Positions 26,357-36,174 of a stretch of DNA of 64,000 nucleotides are shown piece by piece. Each line of letters opens with the position of its first letter. Position 1 is the stretch's first letter. This DNA is from Sulfitobacter litoralis (GTDB lineage: Bacteria; Pseudomonadota; Alphaproteobacteria; Rhodobacterales; Rhodobacteraceae), in assembly GCF_900103185.1 (NCBI RefSeq), contig NZ_FNJD01000009.1, positions 1 through 64,000 on the forward strand, read 5' to 3'. The translations under genes were made by a program, and so were the position numbers. Under the pieces are notes generated by a model. It saw nothing but the letters and a program-made list of their open reading frames with translations. It did not search any database and was not told the DNA's origin.

Positions 26357-26375
26357 TCACATATTCATGAAATAT
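26352..26375. promoter_or_regulatory. Palindromic operator at the start of the ars operon
   Basis: ATATTTCA and TGAAATAT flank eight bases, a perfect inverted repeat that ends at the second base of the arsR::arsC start codon. ArsR repressors bind such AT-rich 8-N-8 palindromes. Overlap with the start codon implies a very short leader or none. Confidence 0.6.
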
Positions 26376-27216
26376 GGAATCACTACTTACAGATCGACTC
26401 GCCACCCTCAGTCATCCGCAACGGCTGGCCGTGTTTCGCTTACTGATGCGGCGCTATCCCGATGCCTTGCCTGCGGGGGAAATCGCGCAGGTGCTGGCGC
26501 TGAAATCCAGCACGGCGTCGGTATATCTGTCGGCGCTGACGCAGGTCGGTCTGATTACGCAGCGGCGCGACGGGACGCGGCTGCTGTACACTGTCAACCT
26601 TGATGCGGCGGGCGAGGTCGTATCGGGGTTGTTCGTGGATTGTTGTCGGGGGCGCGCTGATCTCTGCCCGCCCCCGTTCTCTGACCTCATTAACAGGACG
26701 CAGATGATGACCCAGACAAAATTCAACGTGCTTTTCGTATGTACCGGAAATTCCGCCCGCTCCATCTTTGCAGAGACGATCCTGCGTGGCATGGCCGGCG
26801 ACCGGTTTACCGCCTATTCCGCGGGCACCCTGCCCCGGTCCGAGCTTAACCCCCTTGCCGTCGAGATGCTGCACGCCAAGGGCCACTGTATCGGCGCGCT
26901 GCGGTCCAAACATATTTCCGAATTCCAGACCGACGATGCGCCGCAGATGGATTTCGTCTTTACCGTCTGTGACCATGCCGCGAACGAGGAATGCCCCACC
27001 TGGCCCGGCCAGCCTGTGTCAGGCCATTGGGGTATGCCCGATCCAGTCAAAGCCGAAGGGACAGAGGCCGAACGCCGGCTGGCCTTCCAACAGACATATG
27101 GCGCGCTGCACAACCGGCTGCTGGCCTTTACCGCCCTGCCTTTCGAAGCGCTGGACCGCGCTGCCTTGCAAAAACGGGTCGATGCCATCGGGGCCGACCC
27201 AGTGACCACAGGATAA
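26374..27216 (+). CDS. ArsR repressor fused to low-molecular-weight arsenate reductase
   Basis: The 280-residue protein is a fusion. Residues 1-95 are an ArsR winged helix (LATLSHPQRLAVFRLLMR, then SSTASVYLSALTQVGLITQR as the recognition helix) with a vicinal Cys-Cys in FVDCC. After a linker, residues about 115-275 are a low-molecular-weight tyrosine-phosphatase-type arsenate reductase with the loop VCTGNSARS (C-x5-R) and the DPVKAEGTEAE acid segment. The fusion couples sensing and reduction of arsenate. It is followed by the arsenate-export genes gapdh and arsJ after six bases. A start inside the linker (MMTQTKFNVLF) could also make the reductase alone. Confidence 0.88.
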   Translation: MESLLTDRLATLSHPQRLAVFRLLMRRYPDALPAGEIAQVLALKSSTASVYLSALTQVGLITQRRDGTRLLYTVNLDAAGEVVSGLFVDCCRGRADLCPPPFSDLINRTQMMTQTKFNVLFVCTGNSARSIFAETILRGMAGDRFTAYSAGTLPRSELNPLAVEMLHAKGHCIGALRSKHISEFQTDDAPQMDFVFTVCDHAANEECPTWPGQPVSGHWGMPDPVKAEGTEAERRLAFQQTYGALHNRLLAFTALPFEALDRAALQKRVDAIGADPVTTG

Positions 27217-27222
27217 ACCACC

Positions 27223-28221
27223 ATGACAACCTATGCTTTGAACGGCCTTGGCCGCATCGGAAAACTCGCCCTGCGGCCCTTGCTGGAACAGGGGGCCAAG
27301 ATCGCCTTTATCAACGACGCGGTTGGCGACCCCGAGATGCACGCCCATCTGTTGGAGTTTGATTCCGTCCACGGGCGCTGGCCCGCGACCTTCAGCGCAG
27401 AGGATAACGCCATCACCATTGATGGCACGCGTATTCCAGTGACCAGCACCAAGTCGATCAAGGACCTGCCGCTGGACGGCGTGGACGTGGTGATCGATTG
27501 CACCGGCGCGTTCAAGACCGAGGCCAAGCTCGCCCCCTATTTCAAAGCGGGCGTAAAAAAGGTCGTTGTCTCAGCGCCGGTTAAAGACGGCCCAACGGCG
27601 AATATCGTTTATGGCGTCAACGACGATACCTATGACCCCACAGACCACACCATCGTCACTGCGGCGAGCTGCACCACCAACTGCCTTGCCCCCGTTGTCA
27701 AAGTCCTGCTGGAAGGCATCGGGATCAAACACGGGTCAATCACCACGATCCATGATGTGACCAACACACAAACCATCGTGGACCGTCCCGCCAAGGACAT
27801 GCGCCGGGCGCGATCAGCGCTGACCAACCTGATCCCCACCACCACGGGATCAGCCACGGCGATCACGCTGATCTACCCTGAACTGACCGGCAAGCTGAAC
27901 GGCCACGCCGTGCGGGTGCCGCTGCTGAACGCGTCGATCACCGATTGCGTATTCGAGCTGGAGCGTGAGACCACCGTGGAAGAGGTCAACGCCCTGTTCA
28001 AAACCGCCGCCGAGGGGCCGTTGAAGGGCATTCTGGGCTATGAGGAACGCCCGCTCGTGTCGTCGGATTACACCAATGACACCCGCAGCGGGATTATTGA
28101 TGCGCCATCGACGATGGTGGTGAATGGCACGCAGGTCAAAGTCTATGCGTGGTACGACAACGAAATGGGCTATGCTCACCGTCTGGTGGATGTGGCGCTG
28201 ATGGTGGGCGGCAAGCTGTGA
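27223..28221 (+). CDS. ArsJ-associated glyceraldehyde-3-phosphate dehydrogenase
   Basis: The 332-residue enzyme has the NAD-binding N-terminus [20 protein letters not shown] and the catalytic Cys in [11 protein letters not shown]. In the ArsJ pathway it uses arsenate in place of phosphate to form 1-arseno-3-phosphoglycerate, which ArsJ exports and which then breaks down outside. Its position between arsR::arsC and arsJ supports this special role rather than central glycolysis. The arsJ start codon overlaps its stop. Confidence 0.9.
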   Translation: MTTYALNGLGRIGKLALRPLLEQGAKIAFINDAVGDPEMHAHLLEFDSVHGRWPATFSAEDNAITIDGTRIPVTSTKSIKDLPLDGVDVVIDCTGAFKTEAKLAPYFKAGVKKVVVSAPVKDGPTANIVYGVNDDTYDPTDHTIVTAASCTTNCLAPVVKVLLEGIGIKHGSITTIHDVTNTQTIVDRPAKDMRRARSALTNLIPTTTGSATAITLIYPELTGKLNGHAVRVPLLNASITDCVFELERETTVEEVNALFKTAAEGPLKGILGYEERPLVSSDYTNDTRSGIIDAPSTMVVNGTQVKVYAWYDNEMGYAHRLVDVALMVGGKL

Positions 28222-29471
28222 CACGACCTGCTGGATTTACCGCCTATATTGCCGTCACAGCCGCTTATTGGGCGTTTATGCTGACCGACGGGGCACTGCG
28301 GATGCTGGTGCTGCTGCATTTTCACACGCTGGGGTTCTCTCCGGTGCAGCTGGCCTATCTGTTTGTGTTGTACGAGATCGCAGGTGTCGTGACCAACCTG
28401 TCGGCGGGCTGGATCGCGGCGCGCTTTGGACTGACCTCGACACTTTATGCGGGGCTGTCGTTGCAGGTTATCGCCCTGCTGGCGCTGACGCAGCTTGATC
28501 CGGCATGGAGCGTGACTGCCTCCGTCGTGTTTGTGATGCTGGTGCAGGGGCTGTCGGGTGTGGCCAAGGATCTGGCCAAGATGAGCTCTAAATCCGCGGT
28601 CAAGCTGTTGGCCCCCACCACGGGGGGCGGGTTGTTTCGCTGGGTCGCTCTGCTGACCGGATCGAAGAACGCGGTCAAGGGCGCGGGCTTTCTGCTGGGT
28701 GCGGGGATGCTGGCCTTGCTCGGGTTTGTGCCGTCGACGCTGGTGATGGCCGCGATCCTGTTCGTGATCCTGATCGGCGTGATCATCGGTATGCCCGCGG
28801 GCCTGCCCGTGGGGCGCAAGGACGCCAAGTTCACCGAAGTGCTGTCGAAGAACCGCAATATCAACTGGCTCAGCGCCGCGCGGCTGTTTCTGTTCGGGGC
28901 GCGCGACGTGTGGTTTGTCGTGGGCATCCCGATCTATTTCTACGCGGTGCTGTCTGATGGCAGCGTCGAAAGCAAGCGCGACGCCTTCTTTATGATCGGC
29001 AGCTTTATGGCGGTGTGGACGATTCTTTATGGTGCCGTGCAAGGCTGGGCCCCGAGGATTCTGCAGGCCGCAAGCCGAACCGAGGGTGAGACACTCACCC
29101 AAGCCCGTCACTGGAACCTCGCGCTTGTGGTCGTGCCTGCCCTGCTTGCCGCGCTGGTCTGGATCACGCCTGCACCTTCCGCCACGCTGACGCTCACGAT
29201 TGTCACCGGCTTACTGATCTTCGGGGCGATCTTTGCGGTGAATTCAGCCCTGCACTCCTATCTGATCCTCAGCTTTACGGATGCAAAGCGGGTCACGATG
29301 GATGTGGGGTTCTACTATATGGCCAATGCGGCCGGACGTTTGGTGGGCACGCTGCTGTCGGGGTTCACCTACCAGATTGGCGGGCTGGCGCTTTGTCTGG
29401 CAACTGCAGCGGTTATGTTGGCGCTGAGCGCCTTTGGGACGGCACAGCTGCGCCCGACCCAAACCTCATAA
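28218..29471 (+). CDS. arsJ: Organoarsenical efflux MFS transporter
   Basis: The 417-residue protein has about twelve membrane segments in the MFS order. The N-terminus [20 protein letters not shown] and the cytosolic loop [19 protein letters not shown] are typical for ArsJ. It exports 1-arseno-3-phosphoglycerate made by the preceding GAPDH. The GTG start at 28218 gives the usual four-base overlap; the longer frame lies inside gapdh. Confidence 0.9.
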   Translation: MTRPAGFTAYIAVTAAYWAFMLTDGALRMLVLLHFHTLGFSPVQLAYLFVLYEIAGVVTNLSAGWIAARFGLTSTLYAGLSLQVIALLALTQLDPAWSVTASVVFVMLVQGLSGVAKDLAKMSSKSAVKLLAPTTGGGLFRWVALLTGSKNAVKGAGFLLGAGMLALLGFVPSTLVMAAILFVILIGVIIGMPAGLPVGRKDAKFTEVLSKNRNINWLSAARLFLFGARDVWFVVGIPIYFYAVLSDGSVESKRDAFFMIGSFMAVWTILYGAVQGWAPRILQAASRTEGETLTQARHWNLALVVVPALLAALVWITPAPSATLTLTIVTGLLIFGAIFAVNSALHSYLILSFTDAKRVTMDVGFYYMANAAGRLVGTLLSGFTYQIGGLALCLATAAVMLALSAFGTAQLRPTQTS

Positions 29472-29507
29472 GGGACGGCGCGCGAGGTCACCCCCGCGCG
29501 CCCTGTT

Positions 29508-31445
29508 TCAAGGTACTGCAACCACGCCGTTGCGGTTGTCACGCCAGATCACCGCGACGATCAGCGCTGATGCGACACCGGCAATCAGGGTCGTCATCAG
29601 CCCGGGGAAGCTGAAGGCAAAGCCCGCGATCCCCAGGGGCAGACGCAGCCAGGGCCGCACCATACCGACGCCTAGCAGATAGCCCTCAAGCCCGCCGGAC
29701 AGCAGCGTGATACCGATGATGATCGACGGCAGCACGTAGATCAGCGGCGTCAGATCGCCCTGCAGCACCAGCGCAGGCTGGAACAGGAAGAACAGGGGCA
29801 CAAAGTAGATCACCACCCCCAACCGCATCGCGGTGAAGGAGGTCAGCATCGGCTTGGCCCCCGCAATCGTTGCCGCCAGAAACGCCGCAGCGCCCACCGG
29901 AGGCGTGATCACCGACAGCATCGCGTAGTAGACGATGAAGAAGTGCACCGCGACCGTGTTCAACCCGCCAATTTCGATGATCGCGGGCGCCAGCGTCACC
30001 GCAAGGAAGATGTAGGCCACAATCGCAAGCCCCGCCATCCCCATGATAAAGCAGGCCAAAACCCCAAGCGCGATCACAAGATAGACGTTATCTCCGCCTA
30101 AGGCGACCAGACCCGATGTCATCGACCCCGTGACGCCCGTGATCGTCAACGCGCTGACAACAAAGGCAATCGGCAGAATGATCGCCGCCGTTTGCGTGAC
30201 CAGCGTGCCGACTTGCCGCAGGGTTTCAAAGATGCGCGCAGGCGTCATCATGGTCTCGCGTTGCAGGAAGCTGAGCGCGATCATCAGCGCACTAGCGTAC
30301 CACGGGGCATAGTATTCCCACCGCATATACAGCAGACCCCAGACCAGAAAGATCATGACCAGCAGGAACGGCCAGCCGCGCTTCATCACCTCGCGGGCAG
30401 AAGGCAGGTGTTCGGGTTTCATCCCCACCAGCCCTTTGCGCGCGGCATAGGCGTCGACTTGCAGGATCAGACCAAAGTAAAACAGCGCCGACGGCAGGAT
30501 CGCGGCCACCATCACGGTCGCGTAATCCACTCCGATGGTGATCGCCATGACAAAGGCAATCGCCCCCATCACCGGCGGCATCACCACACCGCCGGTAGAG
30601 GCGCAGGCCTCGATCGCGCCGGCGTAATGGGGCGGATAGCCGACCTTTTTCATGGTCGGAATAGTGATCGACCCCGTGCCCGCGATGTTGGAAAAGATCG
30701 ACCCCGACAGCGACCCGAAAAAGGCGCTGGCGACGATGGACACTTTTGCAGGACCACCGCGGTATTTGCCAAAGCCCGCATTGGCGAGATCAATAAAGAA
30801 CTGTCCCGCTCCTGTCGCAATCAACACGCCGGCAAAGACCAGAAAGCCCAGCACGATCTCGGCCACGATCTTGGTCGTGATGCCCATCAACCCTTCGGTG
30901 CGGAAGACATGCGCCTCGATCATCCGTTCAAACGTATAGGGGATGCCCATCAACAAACCGGGGAAGTAATCGGCCACCAGAGGATACAGCCCCAGCACCA
31001 GGACGACCAACAGGAACGGCACGCCTCCCGACCGCCGCGCGATCTCGAGCATCAGCAGCCACAACACCACACCGGCGTAAAAGTTGGTCCAGCCCGCCTG
31101 CACGATCTCCCATGCGTACATGGAGAACCACATGCAGATGCCAAAGCCCACGGCGGCGGCCACGATGTCATAGATCGGGACGCTTGTGTGCGATTGCTTT
31201 GCAGGCAGCGCAATATAGGCGGCGGCAAGGAAAGTGCCGATAAAGACCCAGTAATACTGCCCTTCAATCAGGCGCCGCCCGCCAATGGGCACGCCAAACA
31301 CATAGGCCAGCCCCAACCCGAGGCCAAAGGTACACAGCACCACAAAAGCAATGCTGGTGAATGAAAACAATCCCCCTAGGCGCGTCGTCTCTGACGCGGG
31401 ATCGACAGCCGCTTCAGCCGCTGGTTGTTGATGATGAGCTGACAT
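29508..31445 (-). CDS. TRAP transporter fused permease (TAXI-type, DctQM fusion)
   Basis: The 645-residue protein has about 18 hydrophobic segments. The N-terminal four correspond to the small DctQ-type subunit and the rest to the large DctM-type subunit, with GSLSGSIFSNIAGTGSITIP and ASTGGVVMPPVMGAIAFVMA as the duplicated loop motifs that line the transport path. It works with the TAXI binding protein encoded directly upstream, driven by a sodium gradient. The substrate of TAXI-TRAP systems is mostly unknown. Confidence 0.9.
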   Translation of the reverse strand: MSAHHQQPAAEAAVDPASETTRLGGLFSFTSIAFVVLCTFGLGLGLAYVFGVPIGGRRLIEGQYYWVFIGTFLAAAYIALPAKQSHTSVPIYDIVAAAVGFGICMWFSMYAWEIVQAGWTNFYAGVVLWLLMLEIARRSGGVPFLLVVLVLGLYPLVADYFPGLLMGIPYTFERMIEAHVFRTEGLMGITTKIVAEIVLGFLVFAGVLIATGAGQFFIDLANAGFGKYRGGPAKVSIVASAFFGSLSGSIFSNIAGTGSITIPTMKKVGYPPHYAGAIEACASTGGVVMPPVMGAIAFVMAITIGVDYATVMVAAILPSALFYFGLILQVDAYAARKGLVGMKPEHLPSAREVMKRGWPFLLVMIFLVWGLLYMRWEYYAPWYASALMIALSFLQRETMMTPARIFETLRQVGTLVTQTAAIILPIAFVVSALTITGVTGSMTSGLVALGGDNVYLVIALGVLACFIMGMAGLAIVAYIFLAVTLAPAIIEIGGLNTVAVHFFIVYYAMLSVITPPVGAAAFLAATIAGAKPMLTSFTAMRLGVVIYFVPLFFLFQPALVLQGDLTPLIYVLPSIIIGITLLSGGLEGYLLGVGMVRPWLRLPLGIAGFAFSFPGLMTTLIAGVASALIVAVIWRDNRNGVVAVP

Positions 31446-31487
31446 GGAAAATCCTGCAATTAAAGCCGCTTATGCGATATCTTTAAG

Positions 31488-31515
31488 AGGACGGAGCAGT
31501 GGAACCGCTCCGTCC
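31488..31515 (-). terminator. Hairpin between the TAXI binding protein and permease genes
   Basis: The stem AGGACGGAGC / GCTCCGTCCT has an eight- to nine-base loop and no clean T run. It sits in the 89-base gap and may reduce read-through so that more binding protein than permease is made. Confidence 0.55.
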
Positions 31516-31534
31516 TTTGGTCGGTCCGGTGGCG

Positions 31535-32725
31535 TTACAGACGCGAGCGGAAGGGCTCGAGCCCGTCGGTGTGCTTGGCCAGAATGTCGAGGTATTCCTG
31601 GTTCTCGAAGTTCATCTCGATGCCCTGCTCCATCGCTTCTTTCATGCCGGCGTTACGCGCGGCGATCCAAGCGTCCATCTTTTCGATGGCGGCATTGTTC
31701 CAAGCATCGTCTTCTTCGGTCCACTGGCCGATTTCACGCAGATATTTCAGCGTGCCCTCGTGCACAGGGATCGGGTTGGCATCCAGGAAGTTGCGGAAAT
31801 GCTCGATCGACATACGGGTCGCCAACGCATGCGATCCTTTGTAGTTGTCGTGGGATTCATCGATCCATTTCGCCATGTTGTAAACGAAGTCCTCGTCTGC
31901 CGTGACCGGCACGGCGTAGACAAAGTTCGATGTCATGGAATCAACGCCTTTGGCGGTGCTCACGCCCATGGATATCTTCGACGGGATGGTCATGGGGCGG
32001 TGGCTCAGGTAGGCGTCCCAGCCCTCTTTGTTGGCAGGGTCCATCGGCAACCAACGAATGCTGCCCGGTGCGCCTTCCATTTCGGACAAGACCGAGGAGA
32101 TCGGCGAACAATAGGCAACGTCAGATTTACCTTCGACGACCGAGCGGCAGTTCTCGCCGTAGCTAGAGGCAGGAACGAACTCGATCTTTTCTTGCGCTTC
32201 CTCTGGCGTCATCCCGATAAACGCGGGCAAGGCTTGGGTGATCGCGGCCACAATCGCGGGCGAGAAAACGCCGGATGTAACGCGCACGCCGCCTTTGCCA
32301 ATGTCTTCGAGGGTTTGCAGCTCGGAATCCCCGGCCACGACAAAGCCCCATGGCGTGTCGTTATGGTGCCACATGATGCGCTGCGGCATTGGTTTGGCCG
32401 AGGCATAGCCGCCGACCCCTTCCGCCTGCAACGCCATTTCCGACGCCGAGACAGAGGCAATTGCGACATCCTCGCGATCGGTCAGACGCTTGTAGCGCAT
32501 CGGTTCACTGTCTTCGGGCACAATCCGAACGGTCGTTCCGGTTTCTTTTTGCAGTGTGGGGCCCCAGCCGTTGGTTGAGGCAAAGCTGCCCGTCGACGTG
32601 CCCGGCGTGGCGATCACCAGCAGGCGCGGCCATTCATAGTCTTGTGCCATCGCGGCACCGGACAGCGCCATAGTTACGGCGATAGACCCGACGGCGGCCT
32701 TGGCAAAACGTGTCATATTTTTCAT
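31535..32725 (-). CDS. TAXI-family TRAP transporter solute-binding protein
   Basis: The 396-residue periplasmic protein has a signal peptide to about residue 27 (ALSGAAMAQDYEW) and the TAXI fold marks LLVIATPGTSTGSFASTNGW near the start and GYASAKPMPQRIMWHHNDT in the middle. It catches the substrate for the fused permease downstream. GGGAGAG precedes the ATG at 32725; the longer frame to 32812 adds 29 residues before the signal and is rejected. Confidence 0.88.
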   Translation of the reverse strand: MKNMTRFAKAAVGSIAVTMALSGAAMAQDYEWPRLLVIATPGTSTGSFASTNGWGPTLQKETGTTVRIVPEDSEPMRYKRLTDREDVAIASVSASEMALQAEGVGGYASAKPMPQRIMWHHNDTPWGFVVAGDSELQTLEDIGKGGVRVTSGVFSPAIVAAITQALPAFIGMTPEEAQEKIEFVPASSYGENCRSVVEGKSDVAYCSPISSVLSEMEGAPGSIRWLPMDPANKEGWDAYLSHRPMTIPSKISMGVSTAKGVDSMTSNFVYAVPVTADEDFVYNMAKWIDESHDNYKGSHALATRMSIEHFRNFLDANPIPVHEGTLKYLREIGQWTEEDDAWNNAAIEKMDAWIAARNAGMKEAMEQGIEMNFENQEYLDILAKHTDGLEPFRSRL

Positions 32726-33257
32726 GTGGTTTCTCTCCCTGTTTTTCATCTTTGGATTGTTCGGGATTGCCGCATCACGGCTGCCGCAGAATATGCAGTT
32801 GTCAAGCGGCACCTCCCAATGCTCAACGTAACGCGTTCGGTATGACCCGCTGAACGGGCTAATAAACGCGTCCTCCCGAGTGCCGACCCCCCTCCTCCCG
32901 AGGTTGTCCGACTCAATCTATTAACCAGCCTAGGGGTAAGATATTTCGATGCCAATACCGCAGAACAGAACTTGATACCGCAACGAGGCAGGGGTTTTTG
33001 GCAATCGACCTTAGCTTGCTGATGCCAAAGGGTTTACGGCGTCGAATATGCCCTTCGTTACGTTGCGTTGCTTTGGGTTACGGGGTGTAAATTCGACTGA
33101 CAAGCGTCAGGCGAACTGCCGCAACAGGCCAAATTTTGCTAAAATAAACGCCACTATCGATTGAATATTTTATATCTTGCACCGTTTGGTGAACTTGGCT
33201 ACGCCTAAGGTAACGACGCTGTTCGCCCCTCATTTGGGCGGCAGCATTAACATCTAT
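32726..33257. other. Intergenic region between the TAXI transporter and the thiamin operon
   Basis: About 530 bases contain the divergent promoters of the two operons. I see no gene. The stretch 33130-33180 is AT-rich and is the likely promoter zone of the TPP-riboswitch transcript. No operator stands out. Confidence 0.5.
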
Positions 33258-33343
33258 CCGTCGGGGTGCCCATTTGGGCTGAGAGGTGCAAGCACCGACC
33301 CGTCGAACCTGATCCGGGCAATACCGGCGTAGGGAACGGGTAT
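33258..33343 (+). promoter_or_regulatory. TPP riboswitch (THI element)
   Basis: The conserved core is complete: GGGGTGCCC at 33263-33271, GGGCTGAGAGGTGCAAGCACC with CUGAGA at 33279-33284, ACCCGTCGAACCTGATCCGG with ACCTGATC at 33307-33314, and CCGGCGTAGGGAACGGG at the 3' end. Thiamin diphosphate binding represses the downstream genes. No terminator hairpin follows before the thiD GTG, 77 bases later, so control is probably by masking the ribosome site (GAGAGGCGA). Confidence 0.95.
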
Positions 33344-33419
33344 CTTTGTGCGACGGCTTCAGGTCGGTTTTACAAAGCTCATTCTTGCGTCTGTTTGTCC
33401 GCCATCGAGAGGCGAAGAC

Positions 33420-34226
33420 GTGACCAAGAAGACCCCCATTTCCCTAACCATCGCCGGTTCAGACAGCGGCGGCGGCGCCGGCATTCAGGCGGATATCAAG
33501 GCGATGTCGGCCAATGGCGTCTATGCCGCCAGCGTGATCACCGCCGTCACCGCGCAAAACACGCGCACCGTCAGCGCCGTTCATGAAATCCCTGCCCAGA
33601 TTGTGTCGGCCCAGATCGACGCCGTGCTGTCGGATCTGGATGTGCAGTCGATCAAACTGGGGATGCTTTTTTCGCCGCAGATCATTCAAGCGGTGGCACA
33701 GGCGCTGGTCGGTTTCAAAGGGGCCGTCGTGGTTGATCCGGTAATGATCGCCAAATCCGGTGATGCGCTGTTGCAGGACCAAGCCGTCGCAGCGCTGATT
33801 ACGCATATTCTGCCACGCGCCGATCTGCTGACCCCCAACCTGCCCGAAGCCGCCCGCCTGCTGAACCAGTCCGAAGCCACCACCGCCGACCAGTTGGTAG
33901 CGCAAGCGCGATGTCTGCTTGATATGGGCCCCAAAGCGGTGCTGGTGAAAGGCGGTCATGGCGCGGGTGACATCTGTAGCGACGCGCTTGTCACCGCGAA
34001 AGGTGTTACCTGGTTGACGGCACCGCGCATCAACACGCGCAACACCCATGGGACAGGATGCAGCTACGCCGCTGCCATCGCCGCCGAGCTCGCGCATGGC
34101 GCACCCTTGGCCAGCGCGGTGCAAACGGCCCATAGTTATCTTCACCAGGCGATCCGCGCCGCTGACCGTCTTTCTATCGGTACCGGCCACGGTCCCGTGC
34201 ACCATTTTCACTCGGTCTGGCCGTGA
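33420..34226 (+). CDS. thiD: Hydroxymethylpyrimidine/phosphomethylpyrimidine kinase
   Basis: The 268-residue ribokinase-fold enzyme has the N-terminal LTIAGSDSGGGAGIQADIKA and the C-terminal NTHGTGCSYAAAIAAELA anion-hole motif with the catalytic Cys. It phosphorylates HMP twice to HMP-PP for thiamin synthesis. A GTG at 33420 after GAGAGGCGA is the start. It is the first gene after the TPP riboswitch and overlaps thiO by four bases. Confidence 0.93.
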   Translation: MTKKTPISLTIAGSDSGGGAGIQADIKAMSANGVYAASVITAVTAQNTRTVSAVHEIPAQIVSAQIDAVLSDLDVQSIKLGMLFSPQIIQAVAQALVGFKGAVVVDPVMIAKSGDALLQDQAVAALITHILPRADLLTPNLPEAARLLNQSEATTADQLVAQARCLLDMGPKAVLVKGGHGAGDICSDALVTAKGVTWLTAPRINTRNTHGTGCSYAAAIAAELAHGAPLASAVQTAHSYLHQAIRAADRLSIGTGHGPVHHFHSVWP

Positions 34227-35218
34227 CCCGCATCACCATCATCGGCGCGGGCGTGGCAGGGCTATGCACCGCCCGTGTCTTGCTCGATCGCGGGGCCCGC
34301 GTGCATCTGATCGACCGTGCCCGCCAGCCCGGTCCGCAGGGGTGTTCGTGGTGGGCGGGGGGTATGCTCGCCCCCTATTGCGAAGGTGAAAGCGCCGAAG
34401 AACCCGTGGTACGGCTGGGTCAAAAAGCGGCGGATTGGTGGGCGCAGCATACGACGTCCCTCCAACGCTGCGGCTCGCTTGTCGTCTCGCCAGCGCGGGA
34501 CACAAGTGATCTGACGCGCTTTGCGCGACGCACGCAGAGCCATAAAACTTTGACCGCCGCAGAGATCGAAGCGCTTGAGCCCGATCTGGGCGATCGCTTT
34601 GCCACGGGCCTGTTTTTCGAGAACGAAGCCCATCTGTCCCCCCGCACCGCGCTGGCAGAGCTGTGGCGCGGACTGGTCGCCGACGGGGCCACCTTTGATC
34701 AGCGTGAGGCCGACCCAGACGCGCGCGCGAACGACGGGTTGGTGATCGACTGCCGAGGCTACCATGCCCGCGCCGATATGCCCGCGTTGCGCGGGGTGAA
34801 GGGGGAAATGGTGCTGCTGTCCTGCCCTGACGTCTCCATCAACCGCCCTATTCGCGTGCTGCACCCGCGTGTGCCGATTTACCTCGTGCCGCGGGGGGAC
34901 GGTGTTTACATGCTTGGGGCCACGATGGTCGAAGGCCGCGCGAGTGCCCACGCCAGCGTCCGGTCAGTGCTGGAACTGCTGAGCGCGGCCTACGCGCTGT
35001 CGCCCGCTTTTGGCGAGGCCGAGATCCTCGAGATCGGCGTCGACAGCCGCCCCGCCTTTCCCGACAACCTGCCGCGCATCGAACGGCAGGGCAATATGAT
35101 CCGCGCCAATGGCCTTTATCGCCACGGTTTTCTGCTGGCCCCCGCGCTGGCAACGATGGTGGCCGACTTGATCCTTGACGCTAAAACACCGGAGATGTTC
35201 CATGAAACTACAGCTTAA
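34223..35218 (+). CDS. thiO: Glycine oxidase ThiO
   Basis: The 331-residue flavoenzyme has the FAD motif IIGAGVAGLCTARVLLDRGA and the DAO-type C-terminal NGLYRHGFLLAPALATMVAD. It oxidises glycine to dehydroglycine, the precursor of the thiazole ring that ThiG uses. The GTG start overlaps thiD, and its end overlaps thiS by 17 bases, so the products are coupled. Confidence 0.9.
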   Translation: MTRITIIGAGVAGLCTARVLLDRGARVHLIDRARQPGPQGCSWWAGGMLAPYCEGESAEEPVVRLGQKAADWWAQHTTSLQRCGSLVVSPARDTSDLTRFARRTQSHKTLTAAEIEALEPDLGDRFATGLFFENEAHLSPRTALAELWRGLVADGATFDQREADPDARANDGLVIDCRGYHARADMPALRGVKGEMVLLSCPDVSINRPIRVLHPRVPIYLVPRGDGVYMLGATMVEGRASAHASVRSVLELLSAAYALSPAFGEAEILEIGVDSRPAFPDNLPRIERQGNMIRANGLYRHGFLLAPALATMVADLILDAKTPEMFHETTA

Positions 35219-35399
35219 CGGTGCCCCGCTCCACAGCGACGCGACCACTCTTGCCGCCTTGCTTGAGGCCGAAGGATTTGGCGGGGCCAAGGTCGCCACA
35301 GCCGTGAACGGCAGCTTTGTCCCAGCCACGCTGCGCGCGACGCATCCCCTTAACTCAGGCGACAGCATCGAAGTGCTCGCCCCCATGCAGGGAGGTTGA
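35202..35399 (+). CDS. thiS: Sulfur carrier protein ThiS
   Basis: The 65-residue beta-grasp protein ends in Gly-Gly (LAPMQGG), which is adenylated and thiocarboxylated to carry sulfur for thiazole formation. [20 protein letters not shown] is the family core. GGAG stands 8 bases before the ATG at 35202, which lies within thiO; the longer frame from 35175 is rejected. Confidence 0.9.
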   Translation: MKLQLNGAPLHSDATTLAALLEAEGFGGAKVATAVNGSFVPATLRATHPLNSGDSIEVLAPMQGG

Positions 35400-35400
35400 G

Positions 35401-36174
35401 ATGCGCAGTTTCTACGGCGAAACGCTTGCCAATGGTCTGATGCTGGGCACCGCGCGATACCCGTCGCCCAAAGTGCTGTCCGACGCCTTTGCCCGCAGCG
35501 GTGCGGCGGTGGCAACGGTATCCCTGCGCCGCGAAAGCGGGCGAGATCGCGCCGGTCAGGATTTCTGGGAACTGATCCGCGCGCTTAACGTGCACGTGCT
35601 GCCCAACACCGCCGGCTGCCACAGCGTCAAGGAAGCCGTCACCACCGCCCATATGGCACGCGAGGTCTTTGGTACCCGATGGATCAAGCTTGAAGTCATC
35701 GGCGAAGAAGACACGCTGCAACCGGATGTTTTTGGTTTGGTCGAGGCCGCGCGCATTTTGACCGAGGACGGTTTTCAGGTCTTTCCCTATACCACCGAAG
35801 ACCTTGTGGTCGCGGACAAACTTTTGCGGGCGGGTTGCGAAGTGCTGATGCCCTGGGGCGCGCCCATCGGGTCGGGCATGGGGCTGAACAACGTCTTTGG
35901 GCTGCGTGCCATGCGCGCGCATTTCCCCGACGTGCCGCTGGTGATCGACGCGGGCATCGGCCTGCCTTCGCACGCAGCACAGGCGATGGAACTGGGGTTT
36001 GACGCGGTGCTGCTGAACACCGCTGTTGCCAAGGCAGGTGATCCCGCCGCCATGGCCGAAGCTTTTGCCACCGCGATCCGCGCCGGACAGCTTGCCGCCG
36101 ACGCCGACCCGATGCCGCCCCGCGATATGGCCGCGCCCTCGACTCCGTTGATTGGAAAGGCGTTTCTGGAATGA
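35401..36174 (+). CDS. thiG: Thiazole synthase
   Basis: The 257-residue TIM-barrel enzyme has [20 protein letters not shown] near the start, the Schiff-base Lys in [11 protein letters not shown] (about residue 98), and [14 protein letters not shown] and [17 protein letters not shown] for phosphate and ThiS binding. It joins deoxyxylulose phosphate, dehydroglycine and ThiS-borne sulfur into the thiazole phosphate. It starts one base after the thiS stop and overlaps thiE. Confidence 0.94.
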   Translation: MRSFYGETLANGLMLGTARYPSPKVLSDAFARSGAAVATVSLRRESGRDRAGQDFWELIRALNVHVLPNTAGCHSVKEAVTTAHMAREVFGTRWIKLEVIGEEDTLQPDVFGLVEAARILTEDGFQVFPYTTEDLVVADKLLRAGCEVLMPWGAPIGSGMGLNNVFGLRAMRAHFPDVPLVIDAGIGLPSHAAQAMELGFDAVLLNTAVAKAGDPAAMAEAFATAIRAGQLAADADPMPPRDMAAPSTPLIGKAFLE

